NCBI RefSeq assembly: GCF_014904745.1
Contig: NZ_JACZCS010000010.1
Coordinates: forward strand, 62,001 to 126,000
Direction: 5' to 3'
Length of the DNA stretch: 64,000 nucleotides
DNA from: Oricola nitratireducens
GTDB lineage: Bacteria; Pseudomonadota; Alphaproteobacteria; Rhizobiales; Rhizobiaceae
The position numbers and the translations under genes are program-made. This document shows positions 45,028 to 54,540 of the stretch, one piece after another. The stretch's first letter is position 1. Each line of letters opens with the position of its first letter. The notes below the pieces were generated by a model. It saw only the letters and a program-made list of their open reading frames with translations. It searched no databases and had not been told where the DNA came from.

Positions 45028-47187
45028 ATGTCAATGACCAGCCCCAGGCAAAGGCCGCAGCCGCCCGGACGCCGTTTATCCATTGGCCGTTCGATCCTCG
45101 GTTCCTCGCGGGCCTTCATCAGGAAACAGCTGGCCCCCGCAGCATGGGCTTTGGGTGTCGCCGGAATGATGGCGACGCCGGCCGCGGCCGACGCTCCGAT
45201 CTTCAGCAGTATTGCGATCGGAGGCGCGCCCGGCTCCGATACGATTACCGTCGAGCAGGAAAACGACATGTGGACGCGGATTTCCGATGATGAGCGGAAA
45301 ATATCCATCTACATGTCCATCGAGACGTCCCGCGGCTATATCGAGTTCTATCGTGTCGGCCGCAACCTGACCGACGGCGCCGTCCGCGGAATCTTTTCGA
45401 CCTACACCGAAGGCAACACCGGGAACCCGATAGAGACCCCTATCGATTCACGGCGTTCAGTACGCGGTTCGATGAACATCTTCATCGGCGAGCATACCAG
45501 ACTCAATCCCACGGACGAGCAGGCAATCGTCAATCGTTGCAATTCCAAGTGGACCGAGACCGAATCGGGCCATTCGTTCACCTACAACCTGCCGCTGGCG
45601 ATCCATGCGGATGCCAGGGAGCATCGGCGCAAACGCTTTCCGCCCCAATATGGCGACGTCTATGTCGGGTATGGCGACTCTACCCGGGCACGAGCGACCG
45701 GTTTCGCGCCCGTTCAGGTGAAATGCCTGGGCAAAAGCAAACCCACTCTGGACGATGTGGCCGAAGATCAGGGCCTGCACTTCGATCACGGGGCGATGAA
45801 GGTCAACGACATCAGGATGACGCTGACCACCTATTCCAACGCCTATACCGAGCCGACGCCGGGCACGAAGTGCAAGAAGGCGAAGCTCAGGGTGACGATG
45901 GAGACCAACCAGGAAGGGCCCCTCTCCTTCAAGCTCTGGAAGCAGCGCGGCGACGGCGCGATCAAGAACGAGACGGTGAACGTGACGGCCCATCACGAAG
46001 ACGGCCGCTTCTTCGCCGTTCACGAGCGCTGGATCGCGGTCGAGAAAACGACGAATGTGCAGTTCAACGCCCGCGACCTCGTCAACGAGACCTTCAACCA
46101 CGAAACCGGCTGGAAGGACATCACCCTGCACTGCACCGGGGCGGGCGGCGAAGGCTTCGCAAACCCGGCCGGCGATGACGACGACAACACGCCGGATATC
46201 GCGTCTTTCGAGGGACATTTCCAGTTCATCGACAATGGTCCCCTCGCCGACCGGTACACATGCCCGCGCGACGCCAAGGCGCTGGTCTGGTTCGATGCGC
46301 CGAAGGCCGACAATATCCACTATTCGCTGGATTGCGGGGCACTCGGCAATTTCTCCGGCGTGTTGCAGCCCGAGAAGATCGCCAGCAGCCATTACCGCGC
46401 CGGCAAACTGATAAAATTCGAGCTGTCCGACACCATCGAGGCCGGTTGCACTCTGCGCACGGTATCCCCTGGAGATCCGGTCGACCATGCGTTTGCCGCG
46501 CATACGTTCCAGTGCGCCAAGACGGCGGGTCACTCGAGCGACATCGGCGGCCTGACCGGCGGCCAGGACAACCCCGGCGGGGACATCCCCGCCCCGCGTC
46601 CGAAACCGAAGGTCAATCCGGCCGTCGGCGGCGGCGTGGGCGGACTGGTGGCCGAGCCGAACCCGACGCATGCGCCGGCTACCGCCTCGGACGATCCGGC
46701 ACGCACGAATCCGACACCTGCAAAGCCGCAAATCGTCTGCAAGGGCGGCAAGCTTTCCAAGGGCAAGTGCACCTGCGGCCAGAACAAGATCCGCAAGCAG
46801 ATCGGCAATCGCGCCTATCAGTGCCTGGCCGTCGCCAAGCCGCAGGAGAAGAAGAAGCCGGTCCGCGTCACTCCCGCTCCGAAAAAAGCCAAGCTGGTCT
46901 GCAAGGGCGGCAAGGCGAGCGGCGGCAAGTGCCGGTGCGGATCGAACGCCAAGCGGATCAAACTCGGTGCGAACAGCTTCGCCTGCCAGAAGAAGCAAGC
47001 CGTGCGCACCACCGTCAAGCCGGCGAAGAAGGCGATACAGTCGAAGCGGGTCAGCCCGAAGCCGAACAAGCAGAAGCTGGTCTGCAAGGGCGGCAAGGTT
47101 AAGGGCGGCACGTGCCGGTGCGGCAAGAAAAAGGTCGCCAAGAAGCTGGGCGCGCGCAAGTTCGCCTGCGTCGCCCGCCGCGGCTGA
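45028..47187 (+). CDS. Exported protein with three C-terminal Cys repeats
   Basis: About 719 residues. ATG 45028 follows AAGGAG at eight bases; GTG 45025 is adjacent. A long N-terminal region ends in a signal (PAAWALGVAGMMATPAAADA, about residues 36-55). Two beta-rich segments without known motif follow, with Cys pairs. After a Pro-rich linker come three repeats of about 38 residues, signature VCKGGKxxxGxCxCG...G...C, at residues about 570-605, 621-655 and 683-718. Each has four Cys and many Lys. The repeats suggest a small disulfide fold that may bind a polyanion or the cell wall. Function unknown. Confidence 0.8.
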   Translation: MSMTSPRQRPQPPGRRLSIGRSILGSSRAFIRKQLAPAAWALGVAGMMATPAAADAPIFSSIAIGGAPGSDTITVEQENDMWTRISDDERKISIYMSIETSRGYIEFYRVGRNLTDGAVRGIFSTYTEGNTGNPIETPIDSRRSVRGSMNIFIGEHTRLNPTDEQAIVNRCNSKWTETESGHSFTYNLPLAIHADAREHRRKRFPPQYGDVYVGYGDSTRARATGFAPVQVKCLGKSKPTLDDVAEDQGLHFDHGAMKVNDIRMTLTTYSNAYTEPTPGTKCKKAKLRVTMETNQEGPLSFKLWKQRGDGAIKNETVNVTAHHEDGRFFAVHERWIAVEKTTNVQFNARDLVNETFNHETGWKDITLHCTGAGGEGFANPAGDDDDNTPDIASFEGHFQFIDNGPLADRYTCPRDAKALVWFDAPKADNIHYSLDCGALGNFSGVLQPEKIASSHYRAGKLIKFELSDTIEAGCTLRTVSPGDPVDHAFAAHTFQCAKTAGHSSDIGGLTGGQDNPGGDIPAPRPKPKVNPAVGGGVGGLVAEPNPTHAPATASDDPARTNPTPAKPQIVCKGGKLSKGKCTCGQNKIRKQIGNRAYQCLAVAKPQEKKKPVRVTPAPKKAKLVCKGGKASGGKCRCGSNAKRIKLGANSFACQKKQAVRTTVKPAKKAIQSKRVSPKPNKQKLVCKGGKVKGGTCRCGKKKVAKKLGARKFACVARRG

Positions 47188-47197
47188 GCGAACGAAT

Positions 47198-47223
47198 GAA
47201 CCGGGCCGCACGCGGCCCGGTTC
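47198..47223. terminator. Inverted repeat after the Cys-repeat gene
   Basis: A 12-bp perfect inverted repeat GAACCGGGCCGC/GCGGCCCGGTTC with two central bases, 10 bp after the stop codon. It lacks a T run, so it may attenuate transcription or stabilise the RNA rather than act as a classical terminator. Confidence 0.5.
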
Positions 47224-47245
47224 AACCAATCAGGAAAGAACCGTC

Positions 47246-47701
47246 ATGTCTCCCCACTACCCGCGCGACACGATCTATTTCTACGCGCAGACCGACGCGT
47301 TTTCGGAGTTCTCGAACTTTGCGCCTTATGGCATCGCGATGGATGGCGTCTGGTGGCGCACCGTCGAGCACTATTTCCAGGCGCAGAAGTTCCACGACGA
47401 AGGCTACCGGGAGCGCATTCGCCTCGCCAATCGTCCCAAGGACGCGAAGGCCCTGGGGATGACGCGGGCCATTCCGCTGCGCGCCGACTGGGAAGAGGTG
47501 AAGGACGACATCATGCTGCGGGCGGTGACGGCGAAATTCGAGACGCACGATAAGCTGGCGCGACTGCTGCTGTCGACCGGCGAACGAATGATCGTCGAGA
47601 ACGCGCCGATGGACGGCTACTGGGGATGCGGTCCCGACGGCAGCGGAGAGAACAAGCTCGGCCGCATCCTCATGACGGTTCGCGACCAACTCAAAGCATA
47701 G
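47246..47701 (+). CDS. NADAR (YbiA-like) family protein
   Basis: 151 residues from ATG 47246, with AGGAAAG ten bases upstream. Family marks: FSEFSNFAPYGIAMDGVWW, TVEHYFQAQKF with the catalytic Glu, and GYWGCGPDGSGENKLGRILM. NADAR proteins are N-glycosidases acting on riboflavin intermediates or on ADP-ribosylated targets; which one applies here is open. Neighbours give no clue. Confidence 0.9.
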   Translation: MSPHYPRDTIYFYAQTDAFSEFSNFAPYGIAMDGVWWRTVEHYFQAQKFHDEGYRERIRLANRPKDAKALGMTRAIPLRADWEEVKDDIMLRAVTAKFETHDKLARLLLSTGERMIVENAPMDGYWGCGPDGSGENKLGRILMTVRDQLKA

Positions 47702-47714
47702 GCTCCCGGCGCGG

Positions 47715-49367
47715 TCAGCTCCCTGCCCCACCCTTGGCGCATGAACACGACTTGCAGCCGCCGCCGGCGACCAGATCGTGATGGCGTTCGCCCACCCGGG
47801 GCGCGGCGCCCGTCAGGCAGGGGCGGCGCGACGCTTCCTGGGCGGGGACCCTGGCCATGACCTTCCTGACGGCGTCGAGGTCAAGCGCCGCCTCGGCGGT
47901 GAACTTGCCGGCATAGGCGAGCTGTTCTTCCTTCAGCTCGTAGCAGGTGGCGCCTTCGATATCGAGCAGCACCGCATCCATGCCGGAGTCGCGGAACGCA
48001 TGATGGCGCTTCAAAAAGAATTCGCCGCAGCACATCCCGACATAGCTTTCGACGCCCTGCGCCTTCATGTCGTCAAGCGTATCGGCGAGATGTTCAAAAT
48101 TGGTGATCGTCACCACTTCCATGTTGCGCTCGCGCGCCATGAGATAGGCGTCGCCCACCTCGCATTTGCCGCATTCGACGCAATCCATGGTGTGACGCCA
48201 CTTGCACCAGCTCGGCTTGGCGCAATAGGGCACGAGCATCACGCTGGCGCGTTCCAGCGCGTGCGCCGGATCGGTATTCTGCCCGGCCAGCATCAGGCCG
48301 GAGGTCTGTTCCGGGGTCAGCCCGAGCCATTCCTGCATCGACCATTTCGACGCCGCGCGGGCGATCAGCCTGACCAGATCGCCGGCCTCGAAGCCCGCCA
48401 TGTCGGGCGCTTCGGCGGCGAGCCATGCGTCCGCCGCCGCGGCGAGATCGGAGACGGTGCTGCCGCAAAGATGCCGCGCCAGCCGGGGCAGCGTCTCAGC
48501 CGGAGACAGATGGCCGTCGGTCGCAAAGCGAACGTCGGAGGCGATATCCTCGGCGCCGATCCCGAGCAGCACCCTGAGCGTCGCGCCGGCCACCTTGTCC
48601 TTGGTCTCGAAGCGGGCCTCGCCGAGGCCCCAGGGAAGTTCGGCCGGCGGTTCGGCGGTGAGCGGACCGTCCAAGCCGGTCACAAACGGCCTGCCGAGGC
48701 GGGCTTCGGCTGCGGCGACAATCGATTGCGCGACGTCGGCGGTGCGCGGCAGCCGACCGAGCACTTCCTCCAGCGAGGTCATGCGCTCCTTGGCATGTTC
48801 GAGCCCGGTCACGGTCAGCTTCTCGGTCGGCACCAGCAACGCCTGCATCGCGGATTTCAGGTCGAGCCTCAGGATGATGCTGACGCCGAGCAGCGCCGTG
48901 CCGCCCTTCCCGGCCAGGAAGACCGAGGCGATCTTCTGGCGGCCCGCGACCTGCAGGTCGTTCGGCGGCTTGAATTCGGTTTCCACGCCGATCCGGGCAA
49001 GCGCGTCGGCGACAATCGCCGCGCCGGCCTGCAGCCGGCCGGCGAGGTTCGGGCCGAGAGCGGCGGCCGGCAGGACGAGGCTGACGCCCAACTGGCCCTC
49101 GTCAAGATAGAGCGCGCCGCCCGCTGTCGCGCGCCGCACCACGTCGACGCCGGCGTCGGCGCAATAGTCGCGCCGCACCTCGTGCTCGAAAGTCTGGTGG
49201 CAGCCGATCGAGACGGCAGGGCGGACTTGGTGGAACAGGATGCGGTCGGGGCTATCGCCCGCGGCATGCGCGGCCAGCAGGGCGCGGTCGCGCGCGACGG
49301 CCTCGGCGGCGGTCAGCGACCCGGCCAACCCGAACAGCCCGTCTTTCGTCTCGACGTGAACGTTCAT
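47715..49367 (-). CDS. Lipoate-ligase-like domain fused to DUF116
   Basis: 550 residues. Residues about 1-330 resemble lipoate-protein ligase A: VRRATAGGALYLDEGQLGVS, and PPNDLQVAGRQKIASVFLAG with the conserved Lys. Residues about 370-500 are a DUF116 domain rich in cysteine: YCAKPSWCKWR, DCVECGKCEVGDAYLM and GMCCGEFFLKRHH, likely binding a metal or Fe-S cluster. The tail GGGCKSCSCAKGG adds more Cys. ATG 49367 has AGGAGG ten bases upstream. It may couple lipoate attachment or salvage to sulfur or metal chemistry (inference). Confidence 0.85.
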   Translation of the reverse strand: MNVHVETKDGLFGLAGSLTAAEAVARDRALLAAHAAGDSPDRILFHQVRPAVSIGCHQTFEHEVRRDYCADAGVDVVRRATAGGALYLDEGQLGVSLVLPAAALGPNLAGRLQAGAAIVADALARIGVETEFKPPNDLQVAGRQKIASVFLAGKGGTALLGVSIILRLDLKSAMQALLVPTEKLTVTGLEHAKERMTSLEEVLGRLPRTADVAQSIVAAAEARLGRPFVTGLDGPLTAEPPAELPWGLGEARFETKDKVAGATLRVLLGIGAEDIASDVRFATDGHLSPAETLPRLARHLCGSTVSDLAAAADAWLAAEAPDMAGFEAGDLVRLIARAASKWSMQEWLGLTPEQTSGLMLAGQNTDPAHALERASVMLVPYCAKPSWCKWRHTMDCVECGKCEVGDAYLMARERNMEVVTITNFEHLADTLDDMKAQGVESYVGMCCGEFFLKRHHAFRDSGMDAVLLDIEGATCYELKEEQLAYAGKFTAEAALDLDAVRKVMARVPAQEASRRPCLTGAAPRVGERHHDLVAGGGCKSCSCAKGGAGS

Positions 49368-49573
49368 CTCCTCCGTACCTCCTGACACATACTGAAATTA
49401 GCATGTGAAGGTGTCAATGGAAGATTGGATCCTCGGGACAAGCCCGAGGATGGCGGCTGAGAGCGGCGCGCCTGCCGGGGCGGGCCCCGCTGCCTCCGGC
49501 AGCTCCCGCCCGTTCGAAACCTGCCGTTGATTCACCGGATCATCGGCTTGCCGCTACCGCGGCAACCGGTTCC

Positions 49574-51856
49574 TCACCCAAACCGCCCATTGCGCGGGAA
49601 GCCCTTGGGCACCATGCGGCCGGCGCTTGCGCGCACGCCCATCCATTCGGCGAGGTCTTCCCTGCCCTTGGTGAAGTTGCGGCCCGAGGCATCCTGCCAG
49701 GTCAGGCCCTCGGCGAGGGTGAAGACGCGCAGGTCGGCGATGCCGCCGTCCTTGTATCTCTGCAGCCGGACGCCCTTACCGCGGGTCATTTCCGGGATCT
49801 GTTCGAGCGGGAAGATCAGCAGCTTGCGGTTTTCGCCGACGGTGGCGACATGGTCGGCCGCGACCGCACCGTCGGCGCCGGCCGGCAGCGGGATGCACAG
49901 CTTCGCCTCGTCGGGCATCTTGACGTTCATCACCTGCTTGCCCTTGCGGGTGTTGGCGACGACGTCAGCCTCGGGGACAACGAAGCCGTTGCCGGCGCCC
50001 GAGGCGACGATCAGCTTGCCCTTCGGCCGGTGGACGAAGGCGGAGACGATGTCCTGGTCGTTTTCCATGTCGACCATGATGCGGATCGGCTCGCCGTGGC
50101 CGCGCCCGCCCGGCAGCTTGTCGGCGCCGAGCGTGTAGAACTTGCCGCCGGTGGTGAAGACGAGGATCTTGTCTGTCGTCACCGCGTGGAAGGCGAGCTG
50201 CAGTTTGTCGCCCTCCTTGAAGGTGAGCGTCGACATGTCGGCGAGATGGCCCTTCATGGCGCGCATCCAGCCCTTCTCGGAGACGACGATGGTGACCGGC
50301 TCCTTCTCGATCATCGATTGCGCGACGGCTTCGAGGTCGATCTCGGCGGCCTCGCCGAAGGTGGAGCGGCGCGCTCCCAGTTCGGTGTCCTTGCCGAACT
50401 TCTTCTTCACGTCCTCGATCTGCCAGGCGATCGTCTTCCACTGCGCCTCCTCGGAGGCGAGCAGCTTCTCGATGCCCTCCTTTTCGGCGGTCAACTCGTC
50501 GTGCTCCTTGCGGATCTCGACTTCCTCGAGCTTGTTCAAGGCCCGCAAGCGCAGGTTCAGGATCGCCTCGGCCTGCACCTCGGTCAGGTCGAAGGTCTCG
50601 ATCAGCTTCGCCTTCGGCTCGTCCTCGAAGCGGACGATGCGGATCACCTCGTCGATATTGAGATAGGCGATCAGGAAGCCGCCGAGCACCTCGAGACGCT
50701 TCTCGATGATGCCGAGGCGGTAGCGGGAGCGGCGCAGCAGCACCTCGCGGCGATGCTCGAGCCATTCGCGCAGCACCTCGCGCAGGTTCATCACCCTCGG
50801 CACGATGCCGCCGGCCAGGACATTCATGTTGAGCGAGATGCGGGTTTCGAGCTCGGTCAGCTTGTAAAGCGACTCCATCAGGATCTGCGGATCGACGGAG
50901 CGCGACTTCGGCTCCAGGACGATGCGGATGTCCTCGGCGCTCTCGTCGCGCACGTCCTCGAGCAGCGGGATCCTCTTGGCGATCAGCAGTTCGGCGATCT
51001 TCTCGATCAGCCGCGACTTCTGCACCTGGTAGGGAATTTCGGTGACGACGATGACGTAGCCGCCGCGCCCGGTGTCCTCCTTCTCCCAGCGCGCGCGCAC
51101 GCGGAAGGAGCCACGGCCGGTGGCGTAGGATTCGAGGATCGACGCCTTCGGCTCGACGATGATCCCGCCGGTCGGGAAATCCGGACCGGGGACGAATTCG
51201 ACCAGCTTATCGATGGAGGCGTTCGGGTGCTTGATCAGATGCAGCGCGGCGTCGCAGAGTTCGGCGGCGTTGTGCGGCGGGATCGAGGTCGCCATGCCGA
51301 CGGCAATGCCCGACGAGCCGTTGGCCAGAAGGTTCGGGAAGGCGCCCGGCAGGACGACCGGCTCGTCGTCCTCCTCGTTGTATGTCTTGCGGAAATCGAC
51401 CGCGTCCTCGGTGATGCCCTCGAGAAGCAGGGTCGCCACCTCGGTCATGCGGGCTTCGGTGTAGCGCATCGCCGCGGCGTTATCGCCGTCGATATTGCCG
51501 AAATTGCCCTGCCCGTCGACGAGCGGATAACGCACCGCGAAATCCTGGCTGAGACGCACCAGCGCGTCATAAATCGCCTGGTCGCCATGCGGGTGGAACT
51601 TGCCCATCACGTCGCCGACGATGCGGGCGCATTTCTTGTAGGCTTCCTTGGGGTCGAGCTTGAGCAGCCGCATCGCATGCAGGATGCGCCGATGCACGGG
51701 CTTGAGGCCGTCGCGCGCATCGGGGAGCGCGCGGTGCATGATCGTCGACAGCGCGTAGGCGAGATAGCGTTCCTCGAGCGCCGACTTGAGGTCGATCGGC
51801 TCGACTTCCTTTCCGGGGCCGTCGCCGGAACCGGGCGGTGTGACTTGTTTTGACAT
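49574..51856 (-). CDS. parC: DNA topoisomerase IV subunit A
   Basis: 760 residues. The active-site Tyr lies in [11 protein letters not shown]; the GyrA/ParC core shows [19 protein letters not shown] and [19 protein letters not shown]-like sequence. The length and the lack of a GyrA box mark ParC rather than GyrA. Decatenates daughter chromosomes. The 182 bp upstream should hold the promoter. Confidence 0.93.
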   Translation of the reverse strand: MSKQVTPPGSGDGPGKEVEPIDLKSALEERYLAYALSTIMHRALPDARDGLKPVHRRILHAMRLLKLDPKEAYKKCARIVGDVMGKFHPHGDQAIYDALVRLSQDFAVRYPLVDGQGNFGNIDGDNAAAMRYTEARMTEVATLLLEGITEDAVDFRKTYNEEDDEPVVLPGAFPNLLANGSSGIAVGMATSIPPHNAAELCDAALHLIKHPNASIDKLVEFVPGPDFPTGGIIVEPKASILESYATGRGSFRVRARWEKEDTGRGGYVIVVTEIPYQVQKSRLIEKIAELLIAKRIPLLEDVRDESAEDIRIVLEPKSRSVDPQILMESLYKLTELETRISLNMNVLAGGIVPRVMNLREVLREWLEHRREVLLRRSRYRLGIIEKRLEVLGGFLIAYLNIDEVIRIVRFEDEPKAKLIETFDLTEVQAEAILNLRLRALNKLEEVEIRKEHDELTAEKEGIEKLLASEEAQWKTIAWQIEDVKKKFGKDTELGARRSTFGEAAEIDLEAVAQSMIEKEPVTIVVSEKGWMRAMKGHLADMSTLTFKEGDKLQLAFHAVTTDKILVFTTGGKFYTLGADKLPGGRGHGEPIRIMVDMENDQDIVSAFVHRPKGKLIVASGAGNGFVVPEADVVANTRKGKQVMNVKMPDEAKLCIPLPAGADGAVAADHVATVGENRKLLIFPLEQIPEMTRGKGVRLQRYKDGGIADLRVFTLAEGLTWQDASGRNFTKGREDLAEWMGVRASAGRMVPKGFPRNGRFG

Positions 51857-52038
51857 GGAAACTCGTTAGCGGGGATGGCGATTCGCGGCAAGTCATGCAG
51901 GCCGCAAAGCCCCGGTTTTCCCGGGTTTCGGCGCTTTCCGGCGGCCGAGATTCATTAAGCTGCAACCGGTTCGAAAAACCAAGCGTTAAGGCAACGCTGC
52001 TATAGCTTGGTGAATTAGTCGCATAAGGGTACTGCGTA

Positions 52039-53460
52039 ATGACCTATGCTGGCTCCGGCCTTGGTCTGCTCCCGGATGAACGTATCGATCTGTCGGAACG
52101 GCTCATCCGCAATGAAGAAGATAACGGAAAGTCGCTCACCGACCCGGTGACCGGGCTCGGCAATCTCCGCAGGATGAAGGTCAAGACCGACAAGCTGATC
52201 GAGCAGCGCGCCGACGATCCCGCGCCGTTCACGATCGGCATCTTCAACATTGACCGCTTCCGGCCCGTCAACGACCTGTTCGGCCGCAAGGCCGGCGACG
52301 AGATCCTCGCCCAGGTCGCCCTGCGGATTTCCGCCTCGCTGCCCGACGACGCCACGCTGGTGCGGATCAGCGGCGACATGTTCGGCATGGTGCTGCCGAC
52401 CTGTTTCTTCGAAAAGGACGCCGAACGGCTGGGACGCCTGCTGAAGGAAGTCTTCACCGCGCCGTTCGATCTCGGCGAACGGACGGTGCGCATGTCGGCG
52501 ACCTTCGGATTCTGCCAGTATCCGTTTGCCGGCAACAGTTTCGACGAACTCTTCGACAAGTGCGAATCCGCGCTTTACCTGGCGCGCAAATCCGGCCCGT
52601 CCAGCGTGCAGGTCTATACGCACCAGATGGCCGACGACATGCGCAAGCGCACCCGCATCGAACAGGCGCTGCGCAAGGCGATCGCGGCCGAGGAGGTCGA
52701 GCCGCATTTCCAGCCGATCGTCGAGATCGACACGGGCATCATCACCGGCTTCGAATGCCTTGCCCGCTGGACCGACGCCGAACTCGGCGAAATCTCTCCC
52801 GGGGTCTTCATCCCGCTTGCCGAACAGGCCGGCTTCATCGATTCCCTGACCAAACTTCTTTTCGTCAAGGCGATCGAATGCGCCAAGGAATGGCCGGAGC
52901 ACATCTTCCTGTCGTTCAACCTGTCCTCCGTCCAGCTGATGGACCCGACCACGGGCCTCGCGGTGATGGCGATGCTGAGCAAGACGGAGTTCGATCCGCG
53001 CCGCATCGAGATCGAGATCACCGAGACCGCGATGATGTCGGATCCGGAGACCGCCGAGCGGATCATCGACGAGATGCGCGCCATCGGCATCCGGGTGCTG
53101 CTGGACGACTTCGGCACCGGACAGTCGAGCCTCGGGCGGTTGCGCGACTTCACCTTCGACAAGCTCAAGATCGACCGCTCCTTCATCGCCGCGCTTGGCG
53201 AGGGCGCGCAGCCGGAACATATCGTCAGGGCGATCCTGAACATGTGCGAGGCGCTGGATCTGGGCGTCATCGCCGAAGGCATCGAGACGGCCGAACAGGC
53301 GAAAATGCTGGTTCAGCTCGGCTGCACCACAGGCCAAGGCTACTATTTCGGCCGGCCGGCGGACAAGGACAAGACGCTCGCCTATTTCAACGACAGCGAG
53401 GTCGCCGCGGACGGGACGCTTACGTGCCGGGTGACGTCGCCAGGCTGTTGCGCCGGCTGA
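52039..53460 (+). CDS. GGDEF/EAL protein with degenerate GGDEF
   Basis: 473 residues, no membrane segment or sensor. The GGDEF domain (about residues 35-200) has SGDMF at the active-site position, so cyclase activity is unlikely. The EAL domain (about 215-455) has ECL in FECLARW instead of EAL but keeps the Asn, Glu and Asp residues of the active site: LSFNLSSVQL, EIEITETAM, LLDDFGTGQS, KIDRSF and AEGIETAEQ. It is probably a cyclic-di-GMP phosphodiesterase, perhaps regulated by GTP at the GGDEF site. Its 3' end overlaps galE by 41 bp tail to tail. Confidence 0.88.
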   Translation: MTYAGSGLGLLPDERIDLSERLIRNEEDNGKSLTDPVTGLGNLRRMKVKTDKLIEQRADDPAPFTIGIFNIDRFRPVNDLFGRKAGDEILAQVALRISASLPDDATLVRISGDMFGMVLPTCFFEKDAERLGRLLKEVFTAPFDLGERTVRMSATFGFCQYPFAGNSFDELFDKCESALYLARKSGPSSVQVYTHQMADDMRKRTRIEQALRKAIAAEEVEPHFQPIVEIDTGIITGFECLARWTDAELGEISPGVFIPLAEQAGFIDSLTKLLFVKAIECAKEWPEHIFLSFNLSSVQLMDPTTGLAVMAMLSKTEFDPRRIEIEITETAMMSDPETAERIIDEMRAIGIRVLLDDFGTGQSSLGRLRDFTFDKLKIDRSFIAALGEGAQPEHIVRAILNMCEALDLGVIAEGIETAEQAKMLVQLGCTTGQGYYFGRPADKDKTLAYFNDSEVAADGTLTCRVTSPGCCAG

Positions 53461-54427
53461 GGCTCTCTTCCCAGGCAAGCGCCGAGGACACGATTTCCAC
53501 CAGATCGTCATGCGCCGGTTCCCAGCCGAAGGCGCTGCGCGCCGTGTCGGCATTGGCGACGATGGCGACGGCATCGCCGGCACGGCGCGCGCCGTAGCGA
53601 ACGGGCAGCGGCTTGCCGGTCACCCGCTGGACGCAATCGAGCACCTCAAGCACCGAATAGCCGCGGCCATAGCCGCAATTGGCGATGATGCTGTCGGCGC
53701 CGGCGCGAAGCCGCCTGAGGGCGAGCAGATGGGCGTTCACGAGATCGGTGACGTGGATGTAGTCGCGGATGCAGGTGCCGTCGGGCGTCGGATAGTCGGT
53801 TCCGAATACCTCGATGCCGGCGCGCTTTCCGAGCGCCGCCTCGCAGGCGACCTTGATCAGATGCGTCGCTCCCCTGGTCGACTGGCCGGTGCGGCCCTTT
53901 GGATCGGCTCCGGCGACATTGAAGTAGCGCAGCGCGGTAAAGCGTAAATCATGCGCCTTGGCGACATCGGCCAGGATGATCTCGGTCATCAGCTTGGACA
54001 TGCCGTAAGGCGAATCCGGATTTCTCGGCTGGTCTTCGGTCACCGGTTCGTCGCCGACCGAGCCGTAGACGGCCGCCGTCGAGGAGAAGATGAAATTGCG
54101 CACGCCGGTCTCGACCGCGGCCTCGATGAGCGTACGCGAATTGGACGTGTTGTTGCCGTAGTAGGACAGCGGATCGGCGACCGATTCCGGCACCACGATC
54201 GAGCCGGCAAAATGGATGATGGCGTCGACGCCGTTGTCGCGGATGATCCCGGTGACGAACTCCTTGTCGGCGATGTCGCCGACGCAAAGTTTCGCTTCCG
54301 GCGCGACGGCCCATTCGAACCCGGTCGACAGCCGGTCGATCACGACGACGTCCTCGCCGGCGTCGAGCAACGCCCAGACCATGTGACTGCCGATGTAACC
54401 CGCACCGCCGGTGACCAGAACCGCCAT
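53420..54427 (-). CDS. galE: UDP-glucose 4-epimerase
   Basis: 335 residues. NAD-binding GGAGYIGSH at the start, catalytic SSTAAVYG and YGMSK, and the sugar-binding RDYIHVTDLV. Converts UDP-glucose and UDP-galactose for surface polysaccharides. ATG 54427 with AAGGAG 12 bases upstream. Overlaps the GGDEF/EAL gene at the 3' end. Confidence 0.93.
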   Translation of the reverse strand: MAVLVTGGAGYIGSHMVWALLDAGEDVVVIDRLSTGFEWAVAPEAKLCVGDIADKEFVTGIIRDNGVDAIIHFAGSIVVPESVADPLSYYGNNTSNSRTLIEAAVETGVRNFIFSSTAAVYGSVGDEPVTEDQPRNPDSPYGMSKLMTEIILADVAKAHDLRFTALRYFNVAGADPKGRTGQSTRGATHLIKVACEAALGKRAGIEVFGTDYPTPDGTCIRDYIHVTDLVNAHLLALRRLRAGADSIIANCGYGRGYSVLEVLDCVQRVTGKPLPVRYGARRAGDAVAIVANADTARSAFGWEPAHDDLVEIVSSALAWEESLSRRNSLATSPGT

Positions 54428-54540
54428 TGCCGCGCACTCCTTCTATGCGTGCATCGCGAGCCGTGATAATGGCTCGCATCGGGCAGCCGGGCCTCTGACC
54501 GACTGCCGCGCGAAAACTAATTGCCAAGGCTTAACACTCA

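Noticed and set aside
46729-47187. CRISPR-like or other DNA repeat array
   Set aside because: The periodicity is at protein level (three Cys repeats); the DNA units differ in length and sequence and have no spacer structure.
49574-51856. Gene as gyrase subunit A
   Set aside because: Length (760 residues) and the C-terminal half without a GyrA box fit ParC.
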